Counted from the first letter of the stretch, positions 1-9,002 are shown. The stretch: DNA of 64,000 bases from Paenibacillus whitsoniae (GCF_003955665.1 NZ_RXHU01000014.1:80949-144948), one strand, 5' to 3'. Program-made: numbers and translations. Notes: generated by a model from the sequence alone, not told the origin.

Positions 1-233
1 GGAGCATCTTTACTCCCTAGTGCAGGTTGCTGCTCATACTGAAATTCTGTCGAATCCACGAGCTGATTGGACTTAGAAGATGGGGAAGCGATACTGTAGA
101 CAATTAATGAAATAAACGCAAGTACAATAATGGCTAGCGACCAACCCATCAAGCGTTGGATGCGTTTCTTTTTCTCGGCTCCTTGTTGCAGCTGTCGCTT
201 GTACGAATTTCTTTCAACTTTTGCGTTGCTCAT
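1..233 (-). CDS. DsbA/BdbD-like thiol-disulfide oxidoreductase, 5' part only (cut by window edge)
   Basis: The first 77 codons are visible; the gene continues past the left edge. The start ATG (231-233) has a clear AGGAGG-type site just upstream. The N terminus is basic and Lys/Gln-rich, followed by one membrane anchor at about residues 29-50, then a segment ending FQYEQQPALGSKDA. That last stretch resembles the lead-in to the thioredoxin fold of membrane-anchored BdbD-type proteins, which form disulfides in exported proteins. The catalytic CxxC lies outside the window, so the family call rests on the lead-in and topology. An operator of the nine-member copper/redox set precedes it, which fits a role in maturing exported cytochrome or copper proteins. 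Confidence 0.6.
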   Translation of the reverse strand, partial: MSNAKVERNSYKRQLQQGAEKKKRIQRLMGWSLAIIVLAFISLIVYSIASPSSKSNQLVDSTEFQYEQQPALGSKDA

Positions 234-303
234 AAAATCCTCCTGATCACAAATCAAAATCGAGTAACAAACACTACGATATGTAGTTTTAATGGCGACG
301 ATA

Positions 304-349
304 ATGATAGTCCATTTTTCTTGTAAGTTCAATGGCTAACTAGAGCTAT
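304..349 (-). promoter_or_regulatory. Promoter of dsbA-like gene: 18-bp regulon operator plus -10
   Basis: Read toward the gene, ATAGCTCTAGTTAGCCAT (332-349) is followed 22 bp later by TATCAT (304-309) as -10. The motif and its spacing recur at eight other promoters in the first 11.4 kb. Confidence 0.55.
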
Positions 350-369
350 TTCTGACTTTCCCTGCACAG

Positions 370-395
370 AAAAGACACCCGGAAGGGTGCCTTTT
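370..395 (-). terminator. Rho-independent terminator of the copCD operon
   Basis: On the minus strand AAAGGCACCC, loop TTCC, then GGGTGTCTTTT overlaps the stop codon of the CopC-CopD gene. Confidence 0.75.
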
Positions 396-1983
396 AATAA
401 ACGAGAGACGCCTTGTCATAAACCGTCTCGTCATCATTCCGATCCATGACCCGCAGCTCAAAGTTCCATTTTCCCGCAAAAGGAAGGAAAGGACCTTTAA
501 CCGAGAACTGCGAGGGGTCGCTCGAAGCTCGTTCCAGAGGCACCTCAATGGGGGCGACGCTTGAATCATCCACATTTTGAATGAAGAGACGAACATCTTT
601 AGGAACTGGTGCATCAACGGGGCCATGAGCTGTTATCGTAATCGTGTTGACGCCAGGCGAGTGGGGTGAAACTTGCATTCGGAAGTCGCCTTTCTCGCTT
701 TTCTCCTGCCAGACAAGCGGACTATTCATCGGCAGCGGATTCAGATAGGTAAAAATCCCAACGATGAGAACGATCAACAGTATCAAGGCCGCATCGATTT
801 TAATGAATGTCCAGAGCGCTTGAGCCGCCTTCTTTTTCATCCTGTAGCGAAGTATACCGCCAATGGCACAGACGACGATTACAAGTACGCTTTTCACAAG
901 GAGGAGTTTGCCCCACTGGGTATAGAGCACATACGTCCATTTCGGCAAAATACCGAGTGCAAAACATACACCGGAAAGCGTCAGAACGACGATGCTCAGC
1001 AGCGCCAGCGAAGAGAATCGAGGCAGAAAATGCTGCACGGTTTCCTGATGTTTACGCCAATGCAGCAGGACAAATACAATTCCTCCTGTCCAGATCGAGG
1101 CAAACAGCAGATGCAAGTAATTAAGCTGCGCCAACTGCGTGACAGGTTCAAAGGACATCGCATGTCCATTTAATACTTTAGCTGCCGGAAGAAGCAATAC
1201 CCAGCCCCAAGTAAGGACCTTGCTGCGTCCATTTACGAAGAAGCCAACTGCGATGAGTCCGAGTGTGAACAGCCACGAATGCCCGATTCGCGTTCCTGTG
1301 AGCAGTTCCCGGAAGCTTTGAAGGTCTGGAGAAATCAAAAGTTCAGGCAACTGAGCGGCCATCAACAAAAGAAATGCTGCCGCAAACAGGAGCTGCAAGT
1401 AGAAATCCCAGCGTTTCTGCATGCGAATCAGAACGTCGGAGGGAGCAGGGGGCGTAATCAAACGCCAGAACATCCAGCCAATTACGGTTAGAAAACTGAC
1501 ATAAAAGAGAAATCGAGCCCCGTACATCGCAGCTTGAAGCAAGGACAGATGAAGTGAAAGGCCGCCGCCAATCTCAAGACCTGCTTGTCCGTCTGGCGAT
1601 ACGGATCCAGCCGAACCCATCATGAACACATACGAGCCTTTCACCGGATGCCCATCGGCCGAAATAATTTTGTAGCTGACCGTGTAGATGCCCTCACTCA
1701 GCGTTGGCAGTTGCAGTGAAATCTCTTTCTGATCCAAGCTCATTTCCGCAGCCTGTTTCGTTGTTGGCCGTCCATTTTTGTCCAGCACTTTAATTTCAAA
1801 AAGTTCTTTCTCCAGACGCTCGTTAAATAACAACCGGATGTGGTCTGGAGATTCCGTTAAAGAACTGTTCGCAGGGGGGCTGGCATCAACCAGCGTCGAG
1901 TGCGCGTATCCAGGCTTCGCACAGACTACAAAAAGCATCATCATGAAAAGGAGGATTTTGACTATCCTTTGTGATACATGCAT
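394..1983 (-). CDS. ycnJ: CopC-CopD fusion copper transport protein (YcnJ type)
   Basis: This is a 529-residue membrane protein. A signal peptide ends in AHSTLVDASPP, so processing would expose the N-terminal His that ligates Cu(II) in CopC proteins. A CopC beta-sandwich follows (to about residue 125, with ADGHPVKGSYVF), then about eight membrane segments of the CopD family and a C-terminal extracytoplasmic beta domain. YcnJ of Bacillus subtilis has this layout and is linked to copper import. I chose the ATG at 1983 because AGGAG precedes it and the signal peptide then has normal length; an in-frame ATG at 2019 lacks a site. It is the last gene of the ytkA-like / sco1 / copCD operon. Confidence 0.88.
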   Translation of the reverse strand: MHVSQRIVKILLFMMMLFVVCAKPGYAHSTLVDASPPANSSLTESPDHIRLLFNERLEKELFEIKVLDKNGRPTTKQAAEMSLDQKEISLQLPTLSEGIYTVSYKIISADGHPVKGSYVFMMGSAGSVSPDGQAGLEIGGGLSLHLSLLQAAMYGARFLFYVSFLTVIGWMFWRLITPPAPSDVLIRMQKRWDFYLQLLFAAAFLLLMAAQLPELLISPDLQSFRELLTGTRIGHSWLFTLGLIAVGFFVNGRSKVLTWGWVLLLPAAKVLNGHAMSFEPVTQLAQLNYLHLLFASIWTGGIVFVLLHWRKHQETVQHFLPRFSSLALLSIVVLTLSGVCFALGILPKWTYVLYTQWGKLLLVKSVLVIVVCAIGGILRYRMKKKAAQALWTFIKIDAALILLIVLIVGIFTYLNPLPMNSPLVWQEKSEKGDFRMQVSPHSPGVNTITITAHGPVDAPVPKDVRLFIQNVDDSSVAPIEVPLERASSDPSQFSVKGPFLPFAGKWNFELRVMDRNDDETVYDKASLVY

Positions 1984-2025
1984 AGCAGGAGGGCTCCTGT
2001 CCATCGATTTGAATGACATCCATGT

Positions 2026-2655
2026 TTATAACGATTTCACTAACTTCTTAATGGATTTCTCGATTTCAGTGGTATCCATCGTTGTCCCCATATCAAATAC
2101 TTGTCGGATCACACCTTCTCCATCGATTAAAAACAACGATTTGATCGAATGCGCAAATTGCCCATCCTTTTGTTTTACAACCATAATGCCGAAATTGTTG
2201 GCAATTTGCTGCGTTTCTTGCTCCGTTCCCCGAAGAAGCTGCCATCCTGGGCCCTGGTTAATGCCAATCTGCTTCGCGTAGGCTGTCAACGCTTCTGGCG
2301 TATCACGCTCGGGATCGAAGGTAATACTTAGAAACTCCACCTGATTGCCAAATATGCCGCTTTCGCTAAGGTGATTTTGCATCGTAACCATGTTCATCGT
2401 CGTAGCCGGGCAAATATCCGGACAATTGGCAAAAAAGAACTCAATCAGCCGCACTTTGCCCGCCGAATCACTGAGCCCCACAGGACTTCCTTGAATATTC
2501 GGAAGACTGAACGTCGGGGCAGTTCGCAGCTTAGGAAGTTTGGGGCCGCTTTGCCAGATTCCTATTGTGATGCAACAGCCTATAACGGCAAGGATGAGAA
2601 TTGCACCTGGGATCAGCCAAAACTTGCGGTAAGCCATATGCATCTTCATTGACAT
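2026..2655 (-). CDS. Sco1/SenC copper chaperone
   Basis: Membrane-anchored thioredoxin-fold protein of 209 residues. One N-terminal membrane segment (about 13-34) is followed by the Sco domain with the copper-binding CPDIC motif (Cys78 and Cys82) and a conserved His in FAHSIKSLF. Sco proteins deliver copper to the CuA site of cytochrome oxidase or keep its thiols reduced. Two ATG codons (2655 and 2649) lie close together; the AAGGAGA site is better spaced for 2649. It starts 8 bp after the upstream lipoprotein gene, so the two are co-transcribed. Confidence 0.9.
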   Translation of the reverse strand: MSMKMHMAYRKFWLIPGAILILAVIGCCITIGIWQSGPKLPKLRTAPTFSLPNIQGSPVGLSDSAGKVRLIEFFFANCPDICPATTMNMVTMQNHLSESGIFGNQVEFLSITFDPERDTPEALTAYAKQIGINQGPGWQLLRGTEQETQQIANNFGIMVVKQKDGQFAHSIKSLFLIDGEGVIRQVFDMGTTMDTTEIEKSIKKLVKSL

Positions 2656-2662
2656 TCTCTCC

Positions 2663-3094
2663 TTAATGGGCTGACGTAACCTTAAACTCGTAAGCCGGCA
2701 TCGTATGTATGCCTGAGGCAGTCGTATGTGTAATGACATGATAAGTACCGGCGGCGGCAAATTTTTTGTCTATCGTATAGACCCCGTCTTCCTTTTTCAC
2801 GGCTTTCACTTTCTCGTGCGGTGTGGAGAGACTCTCATTCCAGATTTCAAAGGTGAGCTCGCTGACTTTTTTGACAGGAACACCTTCTTGCGTAACGGTT
2901 GCCTGCAAAGTGACTTGTTCATTCTCCTTCGGCGCTTCAGGTGAGACTTTGAGTTCAACGTCAATCATTTTCATGCTGCCATGCTGCATATCTCCCATGT
3001 CCATGTCGCTCATATCGGAGTTTTGACAAGCTGTCAGCAGGAAGAGGAGAGAGAGAGAAGCTCCGACAATCCAGCGTTTCAATGTACTCGACAC
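2663..3094 (-). CDS. YtkA/FixH-like lipoprotein
   Basis: A 143-residue lipoprotein with GTG start (AAGGAT upstream) and lipobox LTAC. A Met/Asp/His-rich segment MSDMDMGDMQHG follows the lipidated Cys and could bind copper. The rest is an immunoglobulin-like beta domain of the YtkA/FixH type (ELKVSPEAPKENEQVTL ... GTYHVITH). It is first gene of the operon with sco1 and copCD, so a role in handling exported copper is likely; the precise function is unknown. Confidence 0.8.
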   Translation of the reverse strand: MSSTLKRWIVGASLSLLFLLTACQNSDMSDMDMGDMQHGSMKMIDVELKVSPEAPKENEQVTLQATVTQEGVPVKKVSELTFEIWNESLSTPHEKVKAVKKEDGVYTIDKKFAAAGTYHVITHTTASGIHTMPAYEFKVTSAH

Positions 3095-3118
3095 ATCCTT
3101 TCAATGTTCATTCTTGCT

Positions 3119-3163
3119 ATTATAATGGTTCTCGAAAGCGATGGCATGACTACAAAGAGCTAT
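3119..3163 (-). promoter_or_regulatory. Promoter of ytkA-like/sco1/copCD operon with regulon operator
   Basis: Toward the operon, ATAGCTCTTTGTAGTCAT (3146-3163) is followed after exactly 21 bp by a perfect TATAAT (3119-3124). It is divergent from the kinase promoter in the same intergenic region. Confidence 0.65.
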
Positions 3164-3185
3164 ATCGGACAGGTATTCACAAGGA

Positions 3186-3230
3186 ATAGCTCCTTCGAGC
3201 CATGTTGAAAAGACGAATCTTGCGTATAGT
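3186..3230 (+). promoter_or_regulatory. Promoter of NarL-type sensor kinase with regulon operator
   Basis: ATAGCTCCTTCGAGCCAT (3186-3203) lies 21 bp before TATAGT (3225-3230), with TTGAAA just after the operator. The -10 context GCGTATAGTAAA is shared with the promoter of the distant response regulator gene at 9.2 kb. Confidence 0.65.
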
Positions 3231-3273
3231 AAAGAGTGAATGGGACGTTAGTGATTAGCTAAAATAGGAAAGG

Positions 3274-4122
3274 ATGCGCATAACCATGACTTATAAGCAA
3301 ATGAAGTGGTTAATTCTTACAATTCCAACCGTTACACTGGCCTTATGGGAGTATTCGCGGCATCATCTATTTCTCGACTATATGTCCATGGAAGTCGGAA
3401 ATTGGCTTGCGCCGCTGATTGAACTTGCTGTTTCTATCACATTTCTACTAAAGCTATTCTCGCTCATCGAGAAAACACAAGAAGAACTGAATCTTGAAAG
3501 GTCCAGACAAGCCGCCATGAAGGAAAGAGAACGAATTGCCAGAGAACTCCATGACGGCATTGCGCAGTCCCTGTTTTTATTGTCAATAAAAATGGATCAG
3601 CTGGAAGGGAAGCTTCCTCTGAATTCCGAGTATAAACAGCCCACAGTCAGTTTAAGAAATACCGTCTATCAGGTCAATGAGTATGTGAGACAAGCCATTT
3701 CCAACCTGCGCTACCCAATTGATCCGGACGCGCCGCCGTGGACACAGTACCTGTCAAGTATGGTGACGGATTTCATTTCAGAGACCGGTCTGGATGTGGA
3801 ATGGAAGTGGGGCATCTCCGAAGAACGGCTCTCGACAAAGGAAAAAATTGAGCTTTATGCTTCCATTCGCGAAGCACTTTTAAATGTGCGCAAACACGCG
3901 CAAGCCAGCCATGTCTGGGTGCAAAGTAAAGAAAGTCACGATGGCACTTGGTCCTGTTCGATTGAAGACGATGGCAGAGGTATGCAGACGGACCCTTTTG
4001 CTTACCAGGAGCGCTACGGTCTCAAAATGATGCGTGAACGGGCCGCGGATATGGGCTGGCACTTGAGTGTTGTGAGGGAGCTTGAGCGAACACGTGTAGA
4101 GATAAGTAAGGCAGCGGCATAA
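3274..4122 (+). CDS. Two-component sensor histidine kinase, NarL-partner (HisKA_3) type
   Basis: A 282-residue kinase. Two membrane segments (about 11-27 and 44-64) flank a short loop, so there is no large outside sensor domain. The dimerisation/phosphoacceptor motif ARELHDGIAQSL puts the active His near residue 93. A HATPase_c domain follows with an N box in REALLNVRKHA and a G box in EDDGRGMQ. DesK/LiaS-like kinases with this layout sense membrane or redox state. No regulator gene sits beside it. The NarL-type regulator at 9.2 kb shares its promoter architecture and is the probable partner. Confidence 0.9.
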   Translation: MRITMTYKQMKWLILTIPTVTLALWEYSRHHLFLDYMSMEVGNWLAPLIELAVSITFLLKLFSLIEKTQEELNLERSRQAAMKERERIARELHDGIAQSLFLLSIKMDQLEGKLPLNSEYKQPTVSLRNTVYQVNEYVRQAISNLRYPIDPDAPPWTQYLSSMVTDFISETGLDVEWKWGISEERLSTKEKIELYASIREALLNVRKHAQASHVWVQSKESHDGTWSCSIEDDGRGMQTDPFAYQERYGLKMMRERAADMGWHLSVVRELERTRVEISKAAA

Positions 4123-4166
4123 CAGGGGAACATCGTTCACATTTTTTTCACTTAAGAAGGTAGAAA

Positions 4167-4212
4167 ATGACACTTTCGAGTCAGGCTTAAATCGGGTCAA
4201 GCAGACTAAGAT
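4167..4212 (+). promoter_or_regulatory. Promoter of substrate-binding protein gene with diverged regulon operator
   Basis: ATGACACTTTCGAGTCAG (4167-4184) matches 12 of 18 positions of the strong kinase-promoter site. It lies 22 bp before TAAGAT (4207-4212), the same geometry as the other sites. Confidence 0.45.
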
Positions 4213-4248
4213 AGAGGAGTTGTTTATATCCTGTTTAATGGAGGACTT

Positions 4249-5268
4249 ATGTTGAAAAATTGGTATCTCATTGGGGCCGCCTGTTTGGTGATGTCCCTGT
4301 CGCTACTCGGTTGTTCCTCATCAAGCACCGGGCATCATGACGCTAGTCAAGCGCCTTCAAGTTCAAGTACTGCTGCTACTGCTGCTTCTCCTGCTGTAAG
4401 CCCCACGCCGACAACGGCTTCGGAAATCCGCTTCAAGGACAGCAAAGGTCAGGAAATCGTTCTGACCCAGAAACCGCAGCGTGTCGTTCTCCTGAATACG
4501 GAAGTGCAAGAACTCTTCTATCAAGTGGGGGGCAAAGCGGTCGGACTGGCAACTGCGCCAGGGATTCCGGTGCCGGAACAAGCCAAGGATGCGGTTCAGG
4601 TCGGACAGATTAACCAGGTCAGCATGGAGCAAATCATGAATCTGAACCCAGATCTCGTGATCGGCCAATCGATGTTTCATGCTTCATTGAAGGACACCCT
4701 GGCCGCATCCAAAGTGCCGCTGGCCCTCATTGACATCAACAGCTATGACGATATTAAAAAAGCGGCCGAGCTATTCGGCAAACTGGCGGGTACGGCCTCG
4801 ACATCCCAGGGTGCGATCGCTCAGACGGATGCGAAAATCAAAGCGATCACCGATAAGCTTCCCGCTCAAAATCCGAAATATGCCATGATTACCATCATGC
4901 CAATGGGCATTAGCGTACAGAAGAACGGAGCGATTTCCATCGATGCCGCCAATCGATTGAAGCTGAAAAACGTTGCAGACTTGATGGAGGCCGGAATGAT
5001 GCCCAGCTCCGCGCCTTTCAGTCTGGAGAAGCTGGCCCAGCTGGATCCGGATTACTTATTCTTTATCGTTCATGGAACGGAAGCGTATGGCAAAGAGAAA
5101 TTGAAAACCGACATCGCCAGCAACCCGGCCTGGGGTTCGCTTCGCGCCGTGAAAGAAAATAAAATTTACTTCTTGCCTTCTCAACTCTTTGTGACGAATC
5201 CAGGCTTACAATTCGACGAATCGCTATCCTATTTGGCTAAATTGGCCTATCCAGACGCATTTAAGTAA
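4249..5268 (+). CDS. ABC transporter substrate-binding lipoprotein, BtuF/FhuD-like (PF01497 type)
   Basis: A 339-residue lipoprotein (lipobox LLGC) with a Ser/Thr/Ala-rich linker to about residue 60, then the two-lobed fold of iron-chelate/cobalamin/heme binding proteins (QRVVLLNTEVQELFYQVGG; NPDLVIGQSMFH). The last base of its stop codon is the first base of the permease start, so the two are coupled. The ligand cannot be read from sequence. The location among copper and cytochrome genes suggests a redox cofactor or metal chelate. Confidence 0.8.
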   Translation: MLKNWYLIGAACLVMSLSLLGCSSSSTGHHDASQAPSSSSTAATAASPAVSPTPTTASEIRFKDSKGQEIVLTQKPQRVVLLNTEVQELFYQVGGKAVGLATAPGIPVPEQAKDAVQVGQINQVSMEQIMNLNPDLVIGQSMFHASLKDTLAASKVPLALIDINSYDDIKKAAELFGKLAGTASTSQGAIAQTDAKIKAITDKLPAQNPKYAMITIMPMGISVQKNGAISIDAANRLKLKNVADLMEAGMMPSSAPFSLEKLAQLDPDYLFFIVHGTEAYGKEKLKTDIASNPAWGSLRAVKENKIYFLPSQLFVTNPGLQFDESLSYLAKLAYPDAFK

Positions 5269-6257
5269 TGAGCGAGGGAAGAACAAGTCCAACGAAAGCG
5301 GTAATTCTTCTCATTCTGGCTGCGCTGGCTGCCGCAGGCACTCTGTGGAGCCTCGCCAGCGGGGCTGTACGGGTCAGTCCAGGCGAGATTGCCCGTATTC
5401 TGTCGGGCGTCGCAACGGAGCATTATGAAATCATCTGGAACATCCGCTTGCCTCGGACGATTGTTGCCGTGCTTGTAGGCGTCAGTCTCTCGATCTCAGG
5501 CGCGCTGCTGCAAGGCGTCATGCGCAATTCCATGGCGGATCCGCACATTATCGGCGTCTCTTCCGGCGCTGGACTATTTGGGATCGGCGTACTGATCCTA
5601 TTTCCGCTGCATGCTTACTTGCTAACGCCGATCGCGTTTGCAGGAGGGCTTGGCGCGGCCGTGCTCATTTACTTGCTGGCCTGGCAAGGTGGCACGAATC
5701 CGCTGCGCATTATTCTCGCCGGTGTCGCCGTATCGGCGATGCTTAATTCGGGTATTTCGGCCTTATTAACCTTCTACAGCGATCGGGTAGGCGGCGCGTT
5801 AATGTTTCTCGCCGGCGGGCTATCGGCGAGAAGCTGGCCCCATGTTGAACTGCTGTTGCCTTACACCTTGGTAGGCATACTGTTGGCGTGTCTGAGCAGT
5901 CGCGGCATGAATATTCTCATGCTCGGCGACGCGCAGGCTAAGGCGCTGGGCATTCGCGTCGAGCCGTTTAAACTCTATATGACGGCCATCGCCGTGCTGC
6001 TCGCCGCGAGCACAGTGAGTGTCGCCGGCTTGTTAGGTTTTGTCGGCATGCTCGTGCCTCACGCTGCCCGGCTGCTCGTCGGACACGATTATCGCTGGCT
6101 GTTGCCTGCTTGCATGCTGCTTGGGACGGCTGTCATGACGGTGTCAGATACAGCGGCCCGTCTGCTGCTGGCGCCTGTTGAAATTCCCGTTGGGATTGTA
6201 ACGGGGGTGTTAGGGGCGCCCTTTTTCTTATACTTGCTGCGCAGACGCAAAATGTAA
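5268..6257 (+). CDS. FecCD/BtuC-family ABC permease
   Basis: A 329-residue permease with about nine or ten membrane segments and family signatures such as NIRLPRTIVAVLVG, SGALLQGVMRNSMADPHIIGVSSGAGL and GLLGFVGMLVPHAARLL. It pairs with the binding protein upstream to import a chelate. No ATPase gene follows; a terminator and then a copper ATPase gene come next, so the energising subunit must be encoded elsewhere or shared. Confidence 0.9.
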   Translation: MSEGRTSPTKAVILLILAALAAAGTLWSLASGAVRVSPGEIARILSGVATEHYEIIWNIRLPRTIVAVLVGVSLSISGALLQGVMRNSMADPHIIGVSSGAGLFGIGVLILFPLHAYLLTPIAFAGGLGAAVLIYLLAWQGGTNPLRIILAGVAVSAMLNSGISALLTFYSDRVGGALMFLAGGLSARSWPHVELLLPYTLVGILLACLSSRGMNILMLGDAQAKALGIRVEPFKLYMTAIAVLLAASTVSVAGLLGFVGMLVPHAARLLVGHDYRWLLPACMLLGTAVMTVSDTAARLLLAPVEIPVGIVTGVLGAPFFLYLLRRRKM

Positions 6258-6264
6258 CCTGGCT

Positions 6265-6300
6265 AAAAGAGACTTCTACTAGAAATGGAAGTCTCTTTTT
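6265..6300 (+). terminator. Rho-independent terminator after FecCD permease
   Basis: AAAAGAGACTTC, an 11-bp loop region, and GAAGTCTC followed by a T run. Confidence 0.85.
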
Positions 6301-6382
6301 TCTAGTTTACGCATGTTCGACGCTCACACACCATATAGTTGCAGAGAAGAAATACTTGTACAAGACAAGGGAGGCGTGTTTG

Positions 6383-8581
6383 GTGAGTATAGCTACGATT
6401 CCCAGAAAAGTGACGCTGCAGATCGACGGGATGACCTGTTCCGCTTGCTCAGCCCGCATCGAGAAGGTCGTCGGCAAGCTATCCGGCGTCCAATCGATTG
6501 CAGTGAACTTACCTTTAGGGCGGGCAACACTTCAGCTGGATGCGGCTGCAGCTGATGAGGCTTCTATCATTGAGCGCATTCAGCTGCTCGGTTATGGCGC
6601 TAGAACCTATGAGGAGCATGTATCTCCTTATGAAATAGATAGAAGTCTCAGTATTCGGCTGCTTATATCGATCCTGCTGACGATTCCGATGATGTGGGCG
6701 ATGGTGAGGCACTACGCCTGGACATCAGGAATTTGGATTCCTGAGTTGTTTCTGGCTCCATGGTTTCAATGGCTGCTGGCCACTCCCGTGCAGTTCGTCA
6801 TCGGCGGGCCGTTCTACTTCAATGCGTTCAAGGCGCTGAAAAACAAAACGGCTACGATGGACGTGCTCGTCGTCCTTAGCACAACCTGTGCCTATATGTA
6901 CAGTCACTACATGACGCTGCATGCGCTGAAGACGGGGATGCCCAATCCCCATGGCATCTACTTCGAATCGAGCGCCATGATGATTACTGTCGTCCTCTTT
7001 GGCAAATGGCTCGAAGCTTCCGCCAAACGCAGGAGCTTGCAGGCCATTCAGCTGCTCCGCAAGCTTGAACCTGAAACGGGGCGGAGGTTAGAGGGGGAAA
7101 TTGCAAAGGTTGTCGAACTCCAGGAGATTCGCGTCGGCGATATGCTGCTGGTCCAGGAAGGGGAGTTGGTTCCCTTGGACGGCGTTGTGCTGGAAGGGCA
7201 TGCATCGGTTGATGAGGCGCATTTGACCGGAGAAGCCGTTCCGGTTCACAAGCGTGTCCACGACCATGTATCAGGAGGTTCCCGAAATGTTGAAGGCACG
7301 CTTATGTTCCGGGTTACGGCTGCCAAAGGAGATACGGCGCTTGCCAAGGTTGTTCGGTACATTGAGGAAGCGCAAGGATCGAAGGCAAATATTCAGCGTT
7401 ACGCCGATCGGTTGACCGCGTTCTTCGTGCCAACTGTTATTCTGCTAGCCATGCTCACATTCGCCAGTTGGATGTACTTCTTTACACCAGGCGATGCGAA
7501 GGGCGCTTTATTCAAAGCGATCGCCGTGTTAGTCATCGCCTGTCCATGTGCACTCGGTCTCGCGACACCGATCTCGATCCTGGTCGGCACCAGCCGAGCG
7601 CTGCAGAGCGGAATCTTGTTTCGCGAAGGCAAATCTGTCGAGCAGATGGCCAGCATTGACGTGGTGCTGTTAGACAAAACAGGCACGATCACGTTTGGAA
7701 CACCTACGGTTGCGGAAATCCGTTCGGCGACCGGTCAAGAGATGAAGCTGCTGCGGTTGGCCGCTTCCGCGGAGGTGAAATCGCGGCATCCTTTTGCCAG
7801 TGCGATTGTCCGAGAAGCGGTTCGACAGCAGATTTCCGTTAGGGAGCCGGACGCTTTTCACGCCATGCCGGGCCTTGGTGTAAGGGCCATTGTCGAAGGG
7901 CATGAGATCCTTATCGGTTCCAGTGCATTTATGAAGCAGCACGAGATTCGATGTGAAGCCCCTGCCGGCTTGGACGACCGTTGGAGGGGGGAAGGGAAGT
8001 CGGTTCTGCACACGGCAATTGATGGCCGCTATGCAGGCCTGTTCGCACTCTCGGACAGGGTAAAGCCCACCTCCCCGCAAGCGGTCAGGCAATTGAAGAA
8101 GCAGCGGCTGAACGTCGCCATGCTTACGGGTGATCAGCGGCGTACGGCGGAAGTTGTGGCCGGACAGACGGGCGTAAGCATCGTATACGCGGAGATGAAG
8201 CCAACGGATAAAGTCCATATCGTAAACAAGCTGCAGCAGCAGGGGAAAAGAGTGGCGGTCGTCGGAGACGGCATCAACGATGCCCCTGCGCTGGCCGCCG
8301 CGGACATTGGCATCGCCGTCGGCACAGGAACGGATGTGGCGAAAGAAACCGCTGACATTAATCTGCTCCACGGCGATTTGCGCGGCGTGGCCGAGGCGTT
8401 CCGGCTTAGCCGCGCTACGATGCGTAACATCCGCCAAAATTTAGGATTCGCTCTCGTGTACAATGTGCTTGCGATTCCGCTAGCCTTTATGGGCGTGCTC
8501 CCTCCATGGATTGCAGGAGCCGCCATGGCGCTTAGCTCCGTCTCGGTAGTCGCCAATGCGCTGCGTCTACAGAGGCGCTAA
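6383..8581 (+). CDS. copA: Copper-translocating P1B-type ATPase (first of two)
   Basis: A 732-residue cytoplasmic-membrane pump that exports Cu(I). It has one N-terminal HMA domain with GMTCSAC (Cys19, Cys22), membrane metal motif CPCALGLATP, actuator motif TGEAVP, phosphorylation site DKTGT and hinge GDGINDAPAL. The GTG at 6383 is preferred over the ATG at 6356 because GGGAGG lies 8 bp before it and the HMA domain then starts at the usual distance. CopA proteins often have two HMA domains; this one has one. No CsoR gene and no regulon operator lie nearby. Confidence 0.93.
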   Translation: MSIATIPRKVTLQIDGMTCSACSARIEKVVGKLSGVQSIAVNLPLGRATLQLDAAAADEASIIERIQLLGYGARTYEEHVSPYEIDRSLSIRLLISILLTIPMMWAMVRHYAWTSGIWIPELFLAPWFQWLLATPVQFVIGGPFYFNAFKALKNKTATMDVLVVLSTTCAYMYSHYMTLHALKTGMPNPHGIYFESSAMMITVVLFGKWLEASAKRRSLQAIQLLRKLEPETGRRLEGEIAKVVELQEIRVGDMLLVQEGELVPLDGVVLEGHASVDEAHLTGEAVPVHKRVHDHVSGGSRNVEGTLMFRVTAAKGDTALAKVVRYIEEAQGSKANIQRYADRLTAFFVPTVILLAMLTFASWMYFFTPGDAKGALFKAIAVLVIACPCALGLATPISILVGTSRALQSGILFREGKSVEQMASIDVVLLDKTGTITFGTPTVAEIRSATGQEMKLLRLAASAEVKSRHPFASAIVREAVRQQISVREPDAFHAMPGLGVRAIVEGHEILIGSSAFMKQHEIRCEAPAGLDDRWRGEGKSVLHTAIDGRYAGLFALSDRVKPTSPQAVRQLKKQRLNVAMLTGDQRRTAEVVAGQTGVSIVYAEMKPTDKVHIVNKLQQQGKRVAVVGDGINDAPALAAADIGIAVGTGTDVAKETADINLLHGDLRGVAEAFRLSRATMRNIRQNLGFALVYNVLAIPLAFMGVLPPWIAGAAMALSSVSVVANALRLQRR

Positions 8582-8597
8582 CAGCAACAATAAAACA

Positions 8598-8629
8598 GGC
8601 CAGCCGGTTCCCTTGGGAACGAGCTGGCC
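8598..8629. terminator. Bidirectional terminator between copA and cytochrome c gene
   Basis: GGCCAGC and GCTGGCC enclose an inner GGTTCCC/GGGAAC stem. It is placed between two convergent genes. Confidence 0.75.
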
Positions 8630-8636
8630 TTCTTGT

Positions 8637-9002
8637 TTATTTGTGTGTTTCGAGCCAACGTGCCAGGTTGGCAACCTCGTCTTCCTTCAGTCGATCTTTA
8701 AAGGCCGGCATCATGCCGCCTCCGCTCAACACTTTTTTGTAAATCTGTTCATCGGTCAGCTTCGTTCCGACTTTCTGTAAGTTCGGCCCGGCACCGCCGC
8801 CGAGCTCTGCGCCGTGACATGACATGCAGTTTTGCTTGAATGTCGTCTGCGCTGCGCCAGCATCCAACGTCCCTTCCGGCATTTTATTCGCATTCACCGA
8901 TTGCTGAACATCGGACTGATGGGTCGAAGCTCTTTCCCATAAGATCCCGAGACCTAAAGCAAACGCAAAACAAAACAGGGCGAAAAATCCCCACTTTTTC
9001 AT
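8637..9002 (-). CDS. Membrane-anchored small cytochrome c (c550/c551 type)
   Basis: A 121-residue protein with one N-terminal membrane anchor (about residues 4-22), a linker, and a single class I cytochrome c domain. The heme site is CMSCH, and the distal ligand is probably a Met in the GGGMMPAFK segment. It would carry electrons on the outer face of the membrane. I prefer ATG 9002, which has GAGGAGG 8 bp upstream, over GTG 9011, which abuts that site. An operator of the nine-member set precedes it, tying it to sco1 and the cupredoxin. Confidence 0.92.
   Translation of the reverse strand: MKKWGFFALFCFAFALGLGILWERASTHQSDVQQSVNANKMPEGTLDAGAAQTTFKQNCMSCHGAELGGGAGPNLQKVGTKLTDEQIYKKVLSGGGMMPAFKDRLKEDEVANLARWLETHK

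Noticed and set aside
336..1491. Several frames on both strands across the CopC-CopD gene
   Set aside because: They are shadows of a well supported gene; they lack ribosome sites and recognisable domains.
4330..4430. Low-complexity Ser/Ala codon repeats
   Set aside because: They encode the flexible linker after the lipobox of the binding protein, which is normal for such lipoproteins.
7670..8556. Long minus-strand frames opposite the first copA
   Set aside because: GC-rich antisense shadows of a conserved ATPase; no start signals or domains.
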